Shown: positions 43,613 to 52,750, counted from the first letter of the stretch. The stretch: DNA of 64,000 nucleotides from Streptomyces sp. IMTB 2501 (GCF_001953885.1 NZ_MQUS01000002.1:124001-188000); one strand, 5' to 3'. Translations and numbers: made by a program. The notes: generated from the sequence alone by a model not told the origin.

Positions 43613-44134
43613 GTGAATGATCTACGTGTCCGCTGTGCCACCGAGGCCGACTTGGCTGCGCTCGTGCGCCTCCGTGACGACGCGGCACGCTGGATGCTCG
43701 CCCGCGGTATCTACGGGCAGTGGCTGCCCGGAGAGTTGGACGAGCACCACTTCCGCCGGGTCATGGCGCACGGCGAGGTCTGGCTCGCAGAGGTCGGCGG
43801 GCGCATCGCCGGCGCCTGGGAGCTGTGGTGGGAGGACGAGGCCGTCTGGGGCCCGCAGCCGGCTGTGGCCGGATATGTGCACCGGCTCATGGTGGACCGG
43901 GAGGTCGCCGCGCCAGGGACGGGGCGGCTGCTGCTGAGGGCCGCGGAGCGCCGAGTGGCTGCGGTGGGACGGACTTGTGTGCGCCTGGACTGCTTGGCCG
44001 GTAATGCACAGCTCAACGCCTATTACCAGCACGCCGGTTACCGCGTCGTAGGTCACAAGGAGGGCAAGCCGCAGCCGAGCGGAACGCCCAAGTCCTTCAC
44101 GCTGCTGGAGAAGGTGCTGAGAAAGGCAGGGTAG
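43613..44134 (+). CDS. GNAT family N-acetyltransferase
   Basis: 173 residues from GTG 43613 after GAGG. The fold elements are RCATEADLAALVRLRDDAAR, GEVWLAEVGGRIAGAWELWW and YVHRLMVDREVAAPGTGRLL, with the acetyl-CoA loop. The end is LDCLAGNAQLNAYYQHAGYR, the usual last strand-helix. The acceptor is unknown. Monocistronic as far as can be seen. Confidence 0.88.
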   Translation: MNDLRVRCATEADLAALVRLRDDAARWMLARGIYGQWLPGELDEHHFRRVMAHGEVWLAEVGGRIAGAWELWWEDEAVWGPQPAVAGYVHRLMVDREVAAPGTGRLLLRAAERRVAAVGRTCVRLDCLAGNAQLNAYYQHAGYRVVGHKEGKPQPSGTPKSFTLLEKVLRKAG

Positions 44135-44517
44135 GGCGGGCCTGTGTGATCGACCTGCTCGCGGCGATGCGCAGGGTGCGGCCGCTGAACCGGCATGGGG
44201 CGGGATCGATTCACTGGCTCGGCCAGGACGGGGATAACCGCCTCTTTGGGATTCACAAAGCATTCATATGAGATGAAGTTCGGCCTTCTATGGACGATTC
44301 GGGGCTATCGCTGCCTCGGCTCCGATAGGACTTGTCCTGCCGCTTCCGCTTGCCGCGACCTGTGCCTACCAGCGTCGGGCTGGCGTGCGGGAGATTCCGG
44401 CAAGTTCCGCATAGCGGAGGAATCCCGCCATCAGTAGATAAATCCCCTCTTGTGGTCGACTCGCGACAGGTAGACGATCCCTCCTCGTTCCCACCCTCTA
44501 GCTGCGAGGAGTTCTTC
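44135..44517. other. 383-bp region before the encapsulin operon
   Basis: No gene is supported. The last about 120 bases should contain the promoter for the encapsulin pair. I found no certain operator or riboswitch. Confidence 0.4.
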
Positions 44518-45897
44518 ATGAGCGAGCGGTTGAGCCTCGGCCCGGATGCCGCACGGCAACTCGCCAACACCACGAAGACGACACCGCAGATGCGCGGCAT
44601 CACCCCGCGCTATCTGCTGCGCGCGCTGCCCTGGGTGGACGTCGAGTCCGGTGTGTACCGGGTCAACCGGCGCCGTACGTACGTCCTCGGCGACGACCGC
44701 ATCAGCACGACCGACGACGACACGCCGCGCGTCATCGCAGGTGACCTCCGCGAACTGCCGTACCTGCGCGAGGCGGACGACACCCTGCTGGAGGAACTGG
44801 CCGGCGCGTTCACGCAGATGTCCTTCGAGCCGGGCCAGGTCCTGGCCCAGGAGGGCACCCCTGCCGACCGGCTGTGGGTGATCGTTCACGGGCGCGCGGA
44901 GAAGCGCGCGGCCGGGCAGTACGGCACGGACGCACTCCTCGATGTCATCGGCGACGGCCAGTTCTTCGACCTCGGCGCGTGGACTCGCGCCGAGGCCATG
45001 CCGTACCGGGTGCAGGCACTGACCGCCGGCACAGCGCTCTGCCTGGAGCGCGCGGAACTCGCCCGGCTCAGCGAGCGGGACGAGACCTTACGGGGTGCGC
45101 TGGACGCGTACGTCGCCGGCGCCGACGTCATGGCCGGTGCCGAGGTCCCCGTCGACCTCACCGCAGGGCACGACGGTGAGCCGGACCTGCCGGGGACGTT
45201 CGTCGACTACGAGGACGCGCCCCGCGAGTACCACATGACGCTCGCGCAGACGGTGTTGCGCGTGCACACACGCGTATCCGACCTCTACAACGGGCCGATC
45301 GACCAGACGCGGGCCCAGGCCAACCTCACCGTGCACGCACTGCGCGAGCGGCAGGAGGCCTCGATGCTGTACCACCCGGAGTTCGGGCTCTTCAACAATG
45401 TCGCCCCGGGGCAGCGCGTACAGACGCGCACCGGCGCGCCGACCCCCGACGATCTGGACGAACTGCTGACGCGAGTGTGGAAGCAGCCCGCGTACTTCCT
45501 CGCCCATCCGAAGGCGATCGCGGCGTTCGGCCGCGAATGTACGCGCCGGGGCGTGCCCCCGGTGATCGAGACCCGCTTCGGCAGCCCGCTGCTGACCTGG
45601 CGCGGAGTGCCGCTGCTGCCGTCGGACAAGGTGCGCTTCTCCGGAGGCCTGGGTGTGGGTACGACCGAGATCCTGCTGATGCGGCTGGGCGAGGCCGAGC
45701 AGGGCGTGGTGGGTCTGCGGCCGTCGAACGTCGCCGACGAGGTCGAGCCGGGCCTGGCGATGAAGAACATGGGCGTGGACCAGAAGGGCATCACGTCCTA
45801 CCTGATGACGGCGTACTTCAACGCGGCGGTGCTGGTGGAGGACGCGCTCGCCGTGCTCCAGAACGTCGAGGTGTCCAAGTACCATGACTACTCCTGA
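44518..45897 (+). CDS. Family 2B encapsulin nanocompartment shell protein with cyclic-nucleotide-binding-like domain
   Basis: 459 residues from ATG 44518 after GCGAGGAG. An N-terminal arm (TPQMRGITPRYLLRALPWVD) leads into an HK97-fold shell protein. Residues about 85-205 form the inserted domain resembling cyclic-nucleotide-binding domains (FTQMSFEPGQVLAQEGTPAD, RLWVIVHGRAEKRAAGQYG, AMPYRVQALTAGTALCLERA). The shell part follows (HMTLAQTVLRVHTRVSDLYN; HPEFGLFNNVAPGQRVQTRT; PSDKVRFSGGLGVGTTEILL; KGITSYLMTAYFNAAVLVED). The inserted domain defines family 2B; 2A shells lack it. It should form a hollow cytosolic shell around the enzyme coded next. Whether it binds a nucleotide is unknown. Confidence 0.92.
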   Translation: MSERLSLGPDAARQLANTTKTTPQMRGITPRYLLRALPWVDVESGVYRVNRRRTYVLGDDRISTTDDDTPRVIAGDLRELPYLREADDTLLEELAGAFTQMSFEPGQVLAQEGTPADRLWVIVHGRAEKRAAGQYGTDALLDVIGDGQFFDLGAWTRAEAMPYRVQALTAGTALCLERAELARLSERDETLRGALDAYVAGADVMAGAEVPVDLTAGHDGEPDLPGTFVDYEDAPREYHMTLAQTVLRVHTRVSDLYNGPIDQTRAQANLTVHALRERQEASMLYHPEFGLFNNVAPGQRVQTRTGAPTPDDLDELLTRVWKQPAYFLAHPKAIAAFGRECTRRGVPPVIETRFGSPLLTWRGVPLLPSDKVRFSGGLGVGTTEILLMRLGEAEQGVVGLRPSNVADEVEPGLAMKNMGVDQKGITSYLMTAYFNAAVLVEDALAVLQNVEVSKYHDYS

Positions 45898-47239
45898 CGT
45901 TGCCGGGTTCACCGGCCTGACGGCGCCGACGACGCCGACCGCTCCGGGCCTGACCGGGCTCGGGTCTCCCGTGCTCACCGGCCAGGCCATGGCTCCTGCC
46001 GCTCCCCAGCCGTCCGGCGCCTGTCAGGGCTTCTCGCCCGAACTGGCCCGCCGGGACGTTCCGATCCTCCACCGGACCGTCAACGGGCACCCGCTGATCT
46101 GGCTGGACAACGGCGCCACCACACAGAAGCCCCGGCAGGTGATCGAGACGCTGGCGGCGTTCTACGCCTCCGCCAACTCCAACATCCACCGGGGCGCGCA
46201 CACCATGGCGCGCGAGGCGACGGAGTTGTACGAGGCGGGCCGGGCGGCGGTCGCGGAGTTTCTGGGCGCGCCCTCGCCCGAGAGCATCGTGTTCGTCCGG
46301 GGAACGACCGAGGCGATCAACCTGGTCGCCCAGAGCTGGGGGCGCGCGGGCCTCGGCCCCGGAGACGACATCCTGGTGCCGGTCCTGGAGCACCACGCGA
46401 ACATCGTGCCCTGGCAACGGGTCGCCAAGGAGACACGGGCGCGCGTCGTGCCCGTACCCCTGCTGCCGGACGGCAGCATCGACCAGGACGCGTACGCCGA
46501 TCTGCTCTCCATGCGGACCCGGCTCGTGGTGCTCAGCCACGCCTCGAACGTCCTCGGCACCGTGCCACCGGTGCGGGAGATGACAGCGCTGGCGCACCGC
46601 TACCAGGCGAAGGTGCTGGTGGACGGGGCACAGGCGGTGGCGCACTTTCCCGTCGACGTGACGGACCTGGACGCCGACTTCTACACCTTCTCCGGCCACA
46701 AGATCTACGCCCCGACGGGTATCGGCGCCCTGTACGCCAAGCCGGAGATCCTCCGGACCATGGCGCCGTGGCAGTCGGGCGGCAACATGATCGAGTCGGT
46801 GAGCTTCGACCGTACGACATACGCCCCGGTCCCGCACCGCTTCGAAGCCGGTACCGGCCACATCTCCGGCGTGGCCGGCCTGCTGTCCGCCCTCAACTGG
46901 CTGACGGCCTTCGACCGAGAGGCGGTGGCGGGCTACGAGACGCAGCTGACGGCCTACGCGCAGGAAGCCCTGGCCAAGGTACCGGGCCTCGAACTGCTGG
47001 GCCCGGCGGCCGAGCGGATCGGCGTGCTGACCTTCACCCTGCCCGGCCACACCCCGACCGAGATCGCCGACTGGCTGGACGGGGACGGCATCGCCGTCCG
47101 GGCCGGCCACCACTGCGCCCAGCCGGCCCTGGCCCACTACGGCCTGGAATCGGCGGCCCGCGCGTCGCTGGCGCTGTACAACACACGGGAGGAGGTGGAC
47201 CGGCTGGTGGCGTCGCTGCTGGAGCTGCGGGCCGCCTAG
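45884..47239 (+). CDS. SufS-like cysteine desulfurase, encapsulin cargo with N-terminal targeting region
   Basis: 451 residues, overlapping the shell gene by 14 bases. The first about 50 residues are disordered and rich in Pro, Thr, Ala and Gly with repeats of the form GLT/TGL (VAGFTGLTAPTTPTAPGLTG). Such N-terminal extensions load family 2 cargo into the shell. The enzyme part is class V aminotransferase. VLEHHANIVPWQRVAKETRA is the usual conserved region, VDGAQAVAHFPVDVTDLDAD holds the PLP Asp, FYTFSGHKIYAPTGIGALYA holds the PLP-binding Lys after the His, and VRAGHHCAQPAL contains the persulfide Cys. It should release sulfur from cysteine inside the shell, perhaps for storage or protection. 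Confidence 0.93.
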   Translation: MTTPDVAGFTGLTAPTTPTAPGLTGLGSPVLTGQAMAPAAPQPSGACQGFSPELARRDVPILHRTVNGHPLIWLDNGATTQKPRQVIETLAAFYASANSNIHRGAHTMAREATELYEAGRAAVAEFLGAPSPESIVFVRGTTEAINLVAQSWGRAGLGPGDDILVPVLEHHANIVPWQRVAKETRARVVPVPLLPDGSIDQDAYADLLSMRTRLVVLSHASNVLGTVPPVREMTALAHRYQAKVLVDGAQAVAHFPVDVTDLDADFYTFSGHKIYAPTGIGALYAKPEILRTMAPWQSGGNMIESVSFDRTTYAPVPHRFEAGTGHISGVAGLLSALNWLTAFDREAVAGYETQLTAYAQEALAKVPGLELLGPAAERIGVLTFTLPGHTPTEIADWLDGDGIAVRAGHHCAQPALAHYGLESAARASLALYNTREEVDRLVASLLELRAA

Positions 47240-47262
47240 GCCGACCGCTCGGTGGACGTGGC

Positions 47263-47296
47263 GGGGCCCGGGAGTCGTATCCAGCTCCCGGGCCCC
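47263..47296. terminator. Terminator of the encapsulin-desulfurase operon
   Basis: Perfect 12-bp arms GGGGCCCGGGAG (47263-47274) and CTCCCGGGCCCC (47285-47296) with a 10-base loop lie 24 bases after the stop. Confidence 0.8.
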
Positions 47297-47340
47297 TGGG
47301 GATGCCACCCAATTGCGCACGCCGGCGGCGTTTAAGAGGT

Positions 47341-47655
47341 CGGATCAGTCATCATGCCGTCGTGTTCTTCCTTTGAACTACCGCACCAGGGGAGAGGTGC
47401 AGGCGAGAGTCGAACTCGCATCCGACGGCGTTCGTCCGGCCTCGGTCGATCCGGCGATCGGCGGCGATGCTGAGACTGGAGCGAGAGTCTGAGATTGATC
47501 GCGGCTGCCTCTGCCAAGTTGGGCTACCCCGGCCCGTGGATGGTGCTGTGCCGGGGGAAGGACTCGAACCTTCACTGTCACCGTGTCTTCAGGCTGAACT
47601 TCAGTGTCAGCTTGCGCTCATCGCGCGAACCGGTCCTCAATCCGGCCCGCGCCTG
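47341..47655 (-). tRNA. Cluster of tRNA-like remnants, at least three, none clearly complete
   Basis: On the minus strand three tRNA-like pieces are seen. One T-arm reads GAAGG-TTCGAGT-CCTTC (47557-47573) with a following CCCCGGC acceptor side. A second reads GCGAG-TTCGACT-CTCGC (47399-47419). Two D-arm starts are visible: GGGGTAGCCCAACTTGG (about 47514-47530) and GGTGCGGTAGTTCAAAGG (about 47370-47387). D-arms and T-arms do not combine into normal 75-90-base molecules: the distances are about 97 and 140 bases, the anticodon loops are irregular, and the last piece has no 3' half. I therefore read this as a decayed tRNA array and give no anticodon. Confidence 0.4.
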
Positions 47656-47662
47656 TTGCGCA

Positions 47663-47684
47663 CCCCCGCGCTCGCACGCGGGGG
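47663..47684. terminator. Hairpin after the 47713-48444 gene
   Basis: CCCCCGCG (47663-47670), a six-base loop, CGCGGGGG (47677-47684): perfect arms, 29 bases beyond the stop of the minus-strand gene. Confidence 0.6.
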
Positions 47685-47712
47685 CGATCGTGGATGCTAC
47701 CCGTGGCCGGTG

Positions 47713-48444
47713 TCAGCCGAGCAGGTAGCCGAACACCGCGTCGCCGACCCGCTGGTCGGTGACCTCGGCGGCGTTGGCCTCCTCGCGGGCGAACTTCACC
47801 GCCTGCTGGAGCTTCTCGACCCGGTCCACCAGCTCGTTCACCCGCCGCGCCGGAAGTGCTCCGGAGAACTTCACGGTCGTCCAGTACCCGATGGGCACGT
47901 CCTCGTAGTACACCTCGACCTGCGCCGGGTGCTTGTCGGTCGCCTCCGCCTTGACGTGGTTGCGGGGGACCTTCTTGGTGCGGATCGTGCGCACCGGGTC
48001 CGTCTTCCACCAGTCCGTGGAAGGGTCGTGCGACCAGGATTCGGCGGCGTCGAGGGTGGGGAGCTTCCTGACGAACGTGTGCAGGTCGGTGAGCTGCTTC
48101 TCCAGGAAGAGGAGATAGCTGACCGGGACGTCGGTGACGAGCGTCCGGCCGTCGACCGTGATGTCCGCGCGAGCCGTGCAGTTCGCCCAGTCCTTCGTGG
48201 CGGTCACATCGAAGAGCCGGGTGAGCGACGCGGACATCTCCCGCAGCACGTCCTCGGCCTGCACCTGTACCCGCGTGGACTCGGGCGGCAGTTGCTCGCC
48301 CTCCTCGTCCTTCGGCTGGTACGAACGCGAGATACCCGCCAGCAGGGCCGGCTTCTGCACCTTGTGGTGTGCGGCGGTGATGTCCTGGAGCGACTTGCTC
48401 TTGACACCCTTCTCCACAGCGATGATCTGGTTCAGTTTCGCCAC
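47713..48444 (-). CDS. Conserved actinobacterial hypothetical protein (I recall it as DUF7873)
   Basis: 243 residues from GTG 48444 after GAAGGGGG. The N-terminus (AKLNQIIAVEKGVKSKSLQD, ITAAHHKVQKPALLAGISRS) and the middle (YQPKDEEGEQLPPESTRVQV; DWANCTARADITVDG; TKKVPRNHVKAEATDKHPAQ) are typical of a widely conserved soluble family, also present on phage-like DNA. Function is not known, and the DUF number should be checked. It is divergent to the P-loop ATPase gene with 276 bases between them. A functional link to that gene is not shown. Confidence 0.8.
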   Translation of the reverse strand: MAKLNQIIAVEKGVKSKSLQDITAAHHKVQKPALLAGISRSYQPKDEEGEQLPPESTRVQVQAEDVLREMSASLTRLFDVTATKDWANCTARADITVDGRTLVTDVPVSYLLFLEKQLTDLHTFVRKLPTLDAAESWSHDPSTDWWKTDPVRTIRTKKVPRNHVKAEATDKHPAQVEVYYEDVPIGYWTTVKFSGALPARRVNELVDRVEKLQQAVKFAREEANAAEVTDQRVGDAVFGYLLG

Positions 48445-48720
48445 TTCGGGTCCCCCTTCGAACAGGCAGAAACGTACCCCACCGGCTCGAACACCCGCAC
48501 ATTCTTTATCGCCCCGCACCCGGAGGTGCCGCAGCCCCCAGAGGTGCCGCGCGCCGCCCACCCCGCTCTTTCGGGACCCCTCCCGGACCACTGGGCCCAT
48601 CATCGCCAACTACGTTTCCTGTAGCCACCATTGTCCGAACAGAAGGCCCTATGTTCCACTAATCTCCTTTCACCACAACGATCACCTGCTCCTGGGCGGG
48701 AGAGCATCCATGGGGGATCC

Positions 48721-50889
48721 GTGTGTGAGGATCTGGGGTTCGAAAGACTCCTCGGTGAGGAAGGTTTCTTCGCGCGCCTGCTCGGGCGGTCACCCTCGGG
48801 CGGCGGCCGGGAACCGCTGTACGGCCCCGACCTGCCCGTGGTGCTGCTCACCGGCGGCCCGGGCATGGGCAAGGGGCGGCTACTGCGCGCGGTACGGGAT
48901 CGCTTCGCCACCAAGGTGCCGGTGATCTACGTGGACTGCGGTTCGCCGGTGTACGCGGACCGGGCGGCACCGGAGCCGGGCGCCCGCTCGGCCGCGACCG
49001 AGGCTCTGACCGAGGCCGCCCGGCGGCTGGGCACCTGGCAGGGGACGGGCGGCTCGTTCGCCTTTCCACGGCTCTTCGCGGGCCTCGCGATGATCGCGAC
49101 CGGTGTCACGGAGGCCACCCCCGACGCGGTGGCCGCAGAGGTCGAACGGTACGGGGAATTACCGCAGAAGCAGCGCCTCCCCGGCCTGGGCACGGGTGAC
49201 TTCTGGCGGGGTGCGCTGCGCGGAGCCATCCGGAACCTGCTGACGACCCTGTCCGGGCAGACGCTCGACCCGTACTCGGCCTCGGTGGCCAACGCGTTGC
49301 TGGACGGACTCTTCGCGAGCCTGGCGCCCCGGGGCCGGACGGAACTCGCGCGGATCTACGGCGCGTACCCCGGCGCGGCCGGTCAGCCCGAGCACGGGCT
49401 GCGTGATCTCGCCGCTGACTTCCAGGCCGGCGGCGAGGAACGGGAGTTGGCGGAGAGCTTCCTCTTCCGGGCGCTGCGTGAGGACCTGGAGGCCGCGTAC
49501 ACGGGCGCGCTGGGCTGGCTGCGCCGGGTCGGCCGCCCGGCGGTGCTGCTGGACCGCGCCGAGTCACCGCTGGGGGAGCAGCTGTTGCGCGCCGTGCTCA
49601 GCGACCGCCGCGGCGGGCAGCGCGACCGCGTGGTGATCGTGGGCACGGCACGCCGGGCGGACGGCGGCACCTTCCTGTACGGGGGACTGCCGTCGGGGGA
49701 GGTGCCGTCCCCGGCGGAGTTCCGGCCCACCGACGGCGTGCCGCTCTCCTGGTCCCGGCGCACGGACTCGGCAGCGGAACGGGCGCCGCTGGCCGACGGG
49801 GTGCTCCTGCTGCGTATGCCGCTGCTCACCGGCGACCAGCTCCGCCTGGAGACCGAGCGCAGACAGCGGCGTGCGGAGCCGGAGGGCGGCACGAACCGCC
49901 GTCGTATCGACGCCGCCGTGGCAGGGCTGAGCGGCGGACGGCCGCACACGGTGATCCGGCTGGCCGCCGCTGCCGCCGCCTTCCGGATGCCGGCGGACGC
50001 CAATGACCGGGACATCCTGGACGCCCCGCTGCGACTCCCGGGCAGCGGCGACTCCGAGCGGGCTGTGGCGGACGTGCTTCTGCAGGAGCTGATCCTGGAG
50101 CAACTGCCGGTACGGCTGCCTCCCGAGCACCACGACCAGTGGCTCGACCTGCTCACCCATCTGTCGGTGGCCCACGACACGGAGTGCGCGGACATCCTGC
50201 TCCGACATCATCAGTCGGCCCGGGTCCACCGCTTGACGGCACATCACGTGGCGCAGCTGCTGACCGACACCGGCTGGCCCATCTGCGAACGGCACTTCAT
50301 TGGGGACTTCGGGCTGCGTCAGCTGCTGGTGCACCGGCTGTACGGGCTGCGCCCCGACGGCGCCGCCTGGTACGCCGACCACCATCTGCTGCGGGACCAC
50401 TACACCGGACGCGCGGCGGAGGAGGGGGCGGCGAGCGGCGGGGCGTTCCGTTCGGTCATGGCCCACCGGATGAACCACCACCTGGTGTCCGGCGGTGTGG
50501 ACGACGTGGTCCGCCACCTGGCCGCCACCCTGCCCGGTCGTCCGCAGGAGTGGTGCGCTGAGCTGCTGGAGATCGCGCAGGCGCCGTATCCGGGCGGCGC
50601 GGACACCCGTCACGAGCGCGCCCAGGGCCTTGTGGCGGTGGACGGACCGGCGCTGCGCCGCACGGTCGACCAACTGCTGCACGCGGTGTGGCTGTGCGAG
50701 GAGCGGACCAGGCCGACCGGAAGGGAGACCGCCCGCACGCTGGCCAAACTCCTGGACCTGCTCTCGATCATGGAGTTCGACGGCGCCGGGCAGCTCGGCA
50801 GGACGGCCACCGACTGGAGCGCCCTGGCGGAGAACGAGCAGCCGTTGCTGCGTTGCGCCTGCACCGAACAGCTCGGGCGAAGGAGGTAA
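48721..50889 (+). CDS. Large P-loop NTPase (STAND/AAA-like), uncharacterised
   Basis: About 722 residues when started at GTG 48721 (TTG at 48631 is also possible, and neither has a textbook ribosome site). The Walker A motif lies near residue 40 (VVLLTGGPGMGKGRLLRAVR). An acidic strand at about 280 (RPAVLLDRAESPL) and a sensor-type strand (RDRVVIVGTARRADG) complete an ATPase core. The C-terminal half is helical (TLPGRPQEWCAELLEIAQAP; LLDLLSIMEFDGAG). There are no membrane segments. It ends five bases before the next gene, so they are one operon. It resembles ATP-dependent regulators or signal ATPases; the effector is not evident. Confidence 0.75.
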   Translation: MCEDLGFERLLGEEGFFARLLGRSPSGGGREPLYGPDLPVVLLTGGPGMGKGRLLRAVRDRFATKVPVIYVDCGSPVYADRAAPEPGARSAATEALTEAARRLGTWQGTGGSFAFPRLFAGLAMIATGVTEATPDAVAAEVERYGELPQKQRLPGLGTGDFWRGALRGAIRNLLTTLSGQTLDPYSASVANALLDGLFASLAPRGRTELARIYGAYPGAAGQPEHGLRDLAADFQAGGEERELAESFLFRALREDLEAAYTGALGWLRRVGRPAVLLDRAESPLGEQLLRAVLSDRRGGQRDRVVIVGTARRADGGTFLYGGLPSGEVPSPAEFRPTDGVPLSWSRRTDSAAERAPLADGVLLLRMPLLTGDQLRLETERRQRRAEPEGGTNRRRIDAAVAGLSGGRPHTVIRLAAAAAAFRMPADANDRDILDAPLRLPGSGDSERAVADVLLQELILEQLPVRLPPEHHDQWLDLLTHLSVAHDTECADILLRHHQSARVHRLTAHHVAQLLTDTGWPICERHFIGDFGLRQLLVHRLYGLRPDGAAWYADHHLLRDHYTGRAAEEGAASGGAFRSVMAHRMNHHLVSGGVDDVVRHLAATLPGRPQEWCAELLEIAQAPYPGGADTRHERAQGLVAVDGPALRRTVDQLLHAVWLCEERTRPTGRETARTLAKLLDLLSIMEFDGAGQLGRTATDWSALAENEQPLLRCACTEQLGRRR

Positions 50890-50894
50890 CGGGG

Positions 50895-52514
50895 ATGCCC
50901 AGGTGGCAGAAGATCCTCTACACGCTGCTGGTCACGGCGGCGGTCGTGGCAGGGAGCCTGTTCGGTTGGTCCGTCCTGAGCAGGCCGGACACCTGCGCCG
51001 AGGGGGTCGAGCGGATCGACGGCGAGTGCGTCGGCGTCAACGGCGCGGGCTACGACTTCGGCACACCGGAGATCGCTGACGTGGCCCGGGCCATCGCCCA
51101 GGAGAACGAGAAGATCGAAGGCCAGCCCCATGTGACAGTGGCGATGATGCTGCCGCTCCAGTCGGACATGGCGGGACTGCGGCGGCAGATGCGCAGCGAC
51201 CTCCAGGGGGCGTATCTGGGGCAGCTGGAGGCGAACGAGGGGGAGGGGGAACCGCCGAAGATCCGGCTGGTGCTGGCCAACCCCGGGCAGGACTACCAGC
51301 ACCAGTCGACGGTCGTGGACACCTTGCTGCGCATGGCCGACTCTCCCAAGGACCAGCTGCGCGCCGTCACCGGCTTCAACCTCAGCCTGGATGCCACACG
51401 GCAGGCCGTCAGGCGGCTGACGGAACGCAGGATTCCGGTGCTCGCCTCCCGCATCACCGGAGACCAGATCTCGAACGCGGAAGCCGCGGACGGGATGGCG
51501 AACCCGCAGTTCCCCGGCCTGGCCCGGATCATCCCCACCAACCACGACGCGGCCCAGGCGCTGGCCAACTTCAACGGTGAACAGGGCCGGGAGGACCGCA
51601 GGACGGTGCTGGTCCACGACACACGTCCGGACGGCTACGTCGACTCGCTGGCGAAGGCGTTCAACGGGATCAAGGAGACGGGGCCGCCCGGTCCCGCCGC
51701 GATGTCCTTCACCTCCCCGGCGATCGACGAGGCCGGTTCGACCGGCAACCAGTTCACTCAGATAGCCAACAACATCTGCGACACCGAAGCCGACACCGTC
51801 TACTTCGCGGGACGCGCGCTGCACCTGCGGCTCTTCGCCCTCAAGCTCGCTCAGCTGGGCTGCGAGAACCGGCACTTCACCATCATCAGCGGTGCCGACG
51901 GTGCCTCGCTGCGACAGACCATGTCGGAGCAGGACTGGGCGCAGCTGCGCGGCGCAGACGGCAAGGCGAAGGTGACCGTCCAGTACGCCGCCCCCGCGCA
52001 CCCGGACGCCTGGAGTGCCGAACTGGCCGCCTGGGACACGAAGTTCGAAGCGAGTCACCACCGCAAGCCCACCGCCGACGAACTGCCCCAGTACCTCACC
52101 GAGCCCAAGGCGGCCCTGGACAACCTGAACAAGCTGATCCAGAACACGCTCCATCAGGGGACGAAACTCGGCTCCACCCCGACCCTGGAGGACTCCCGGA
52201 CGATGCTCGTGTACGACGGTCTGGTCACCATCGGCACGGCCCTGCACCAGGCACAGAGCGGCGACGCCACGAAGGTGCCCAGCCTGGAGGATGTGAGCGG
52301 GGAGTGGCCACAACTCCAGTCCAGGCACCGGGTGCGGGGCACGAGCGGCTTGATCTGCCTGACCAGCGGCGGGAATCCGTACGACAAGCCGGTCGCGGTC
52401 GTCGAGCTGGATCCGGGCCGGCAGGGCCCGGGCAAGCTGCAGTTCGTCGGCCTCGGTTGGCCCACCGGCCAGGAACAACCGAAGAACTGCGTCATCCCCA
52501 GCCGCACCCCCTGA
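50895..52514 (+). CDS. Membrane-anchored ABC-type solute-binding-like protein
   Basis: 539 residues from ATG 50895, with AGGAGG eight bases upstream. One N-terminal hydrophobic helix (ILYTLLVTAAVVAGSLFGWS) without a lipobox Cys suggests an uncleaved anchor, with the rest outside the cell. The body resembles type 1 periplasmic binding proteins (leucine/amide-binding type): HVTVAMMLPLQSDMAGLRRQ, VTGFNLSLDATRQAVRRLTE, RRTVLVHDTRPDGYVDSLAK, DTVYFAGRALHLRLFALKLA and SRTMLVYDGLVTIGTALHQA. No permease or ABC ATPase is near, so it may be a sensor and not part of a transporter. It is coupled to the cytosolic P-loop ATPase gene. Confidence 0.82.
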   Translation: MPRWQKILYTLLVTAAVVAGSLFGWSVLSRPDTCAEGVERIDGECVGVNGAGYDFGTPEIADVARAIAQENEKIEGQPHVTVAMMLPLQSDMAGLRRQMRSDLQGAYLGQLEANEGEGEPPKIRLVLANPGQDYQHQSTVVDTLLRMADSPKDQLRAVTGFNLSLDATRQAVRRLTERRIPVLASRITGDQISNAEAADGMANPQFPGLARIIPTNHDAAQALANFNGEQGREDRRTVLVHDTRPDGYVDSLAKAFNGIKETGPPGPAAMSFTSPAIDEAGSTGNQFTQIANNICDTEADTVYFAGRALHLRLFALKLAQLGCENRHFTIISGADGASLRQTMSEQDWAQLRGADGKAKVTVQYAAPAHPDAWSAELAAWDTKFEASHHRKPTADELPQYLTEPKAALDNLNKLIQNTLHQGTKLGSTPTLEDSRTMLVYDGLVTIGTALHQAQSGDATKVPSLEDVSGEWPQLQSRHRVRGTSGLICLTSGGNPYDKPVAVVELDPGRQGPGKLQFVGLGWPTGQEQPKNCVIPSRTP

Positions 52515-52609
52515 CATCCCCCACCTCGACCAGCGACCCTCCGGCCGGGCGGACGCCGGCAACGCCGGGTGCCTCCTGCCGCTCGTGCCGGTGGCGGACG
52601 TGGCCGCCG

Positions 52610-52750
52610 GTGCTGGGCTTCGGGGCTCTGGCGCTGGTGGTGGGTGTGACGGGAGCCGTGCTGTTGCGGCTCGGGCGCGGGGCCATCGGGGCGGTCCAGC
52701 CGGCGCTCTTCGCCCTTCTGGCGGCCTGCACCCTGTGGACCTGGCCCTGA
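52610..52750 (+). CDS. Possible small membrane protein
   Basis: From GTG 52610 a 46-residue frame reads LGFGALALVVGVTGAVLLR and then PALFALLAACTLWTWP, two hydrophobic helices joined by a short basic loop. No good ribosome site and no family. It lies behind the binding-protein gene and could be a third member of that unit or a relic. Confidence 0.3.
   Translation: MLGFGALALVVGVTGAVLLRLGRGAIGAVQPALFALLAACTLWTWP

Noticed and set aside
47713..52514. Three-gene defence island including the 47713 gene
   Set aside because: The 47713-48444 gene is divergent with its own terminator and occurs widely alone, so membership in the ATPase/binding-protein unit is not supported.
50610..52562. Minus-strand frame of 650 codons opposite the binding-protein gene
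   Set aside because: Antisense shadow. The plus strand has a ribosome site, membrane anchor and binding-protein motifs.
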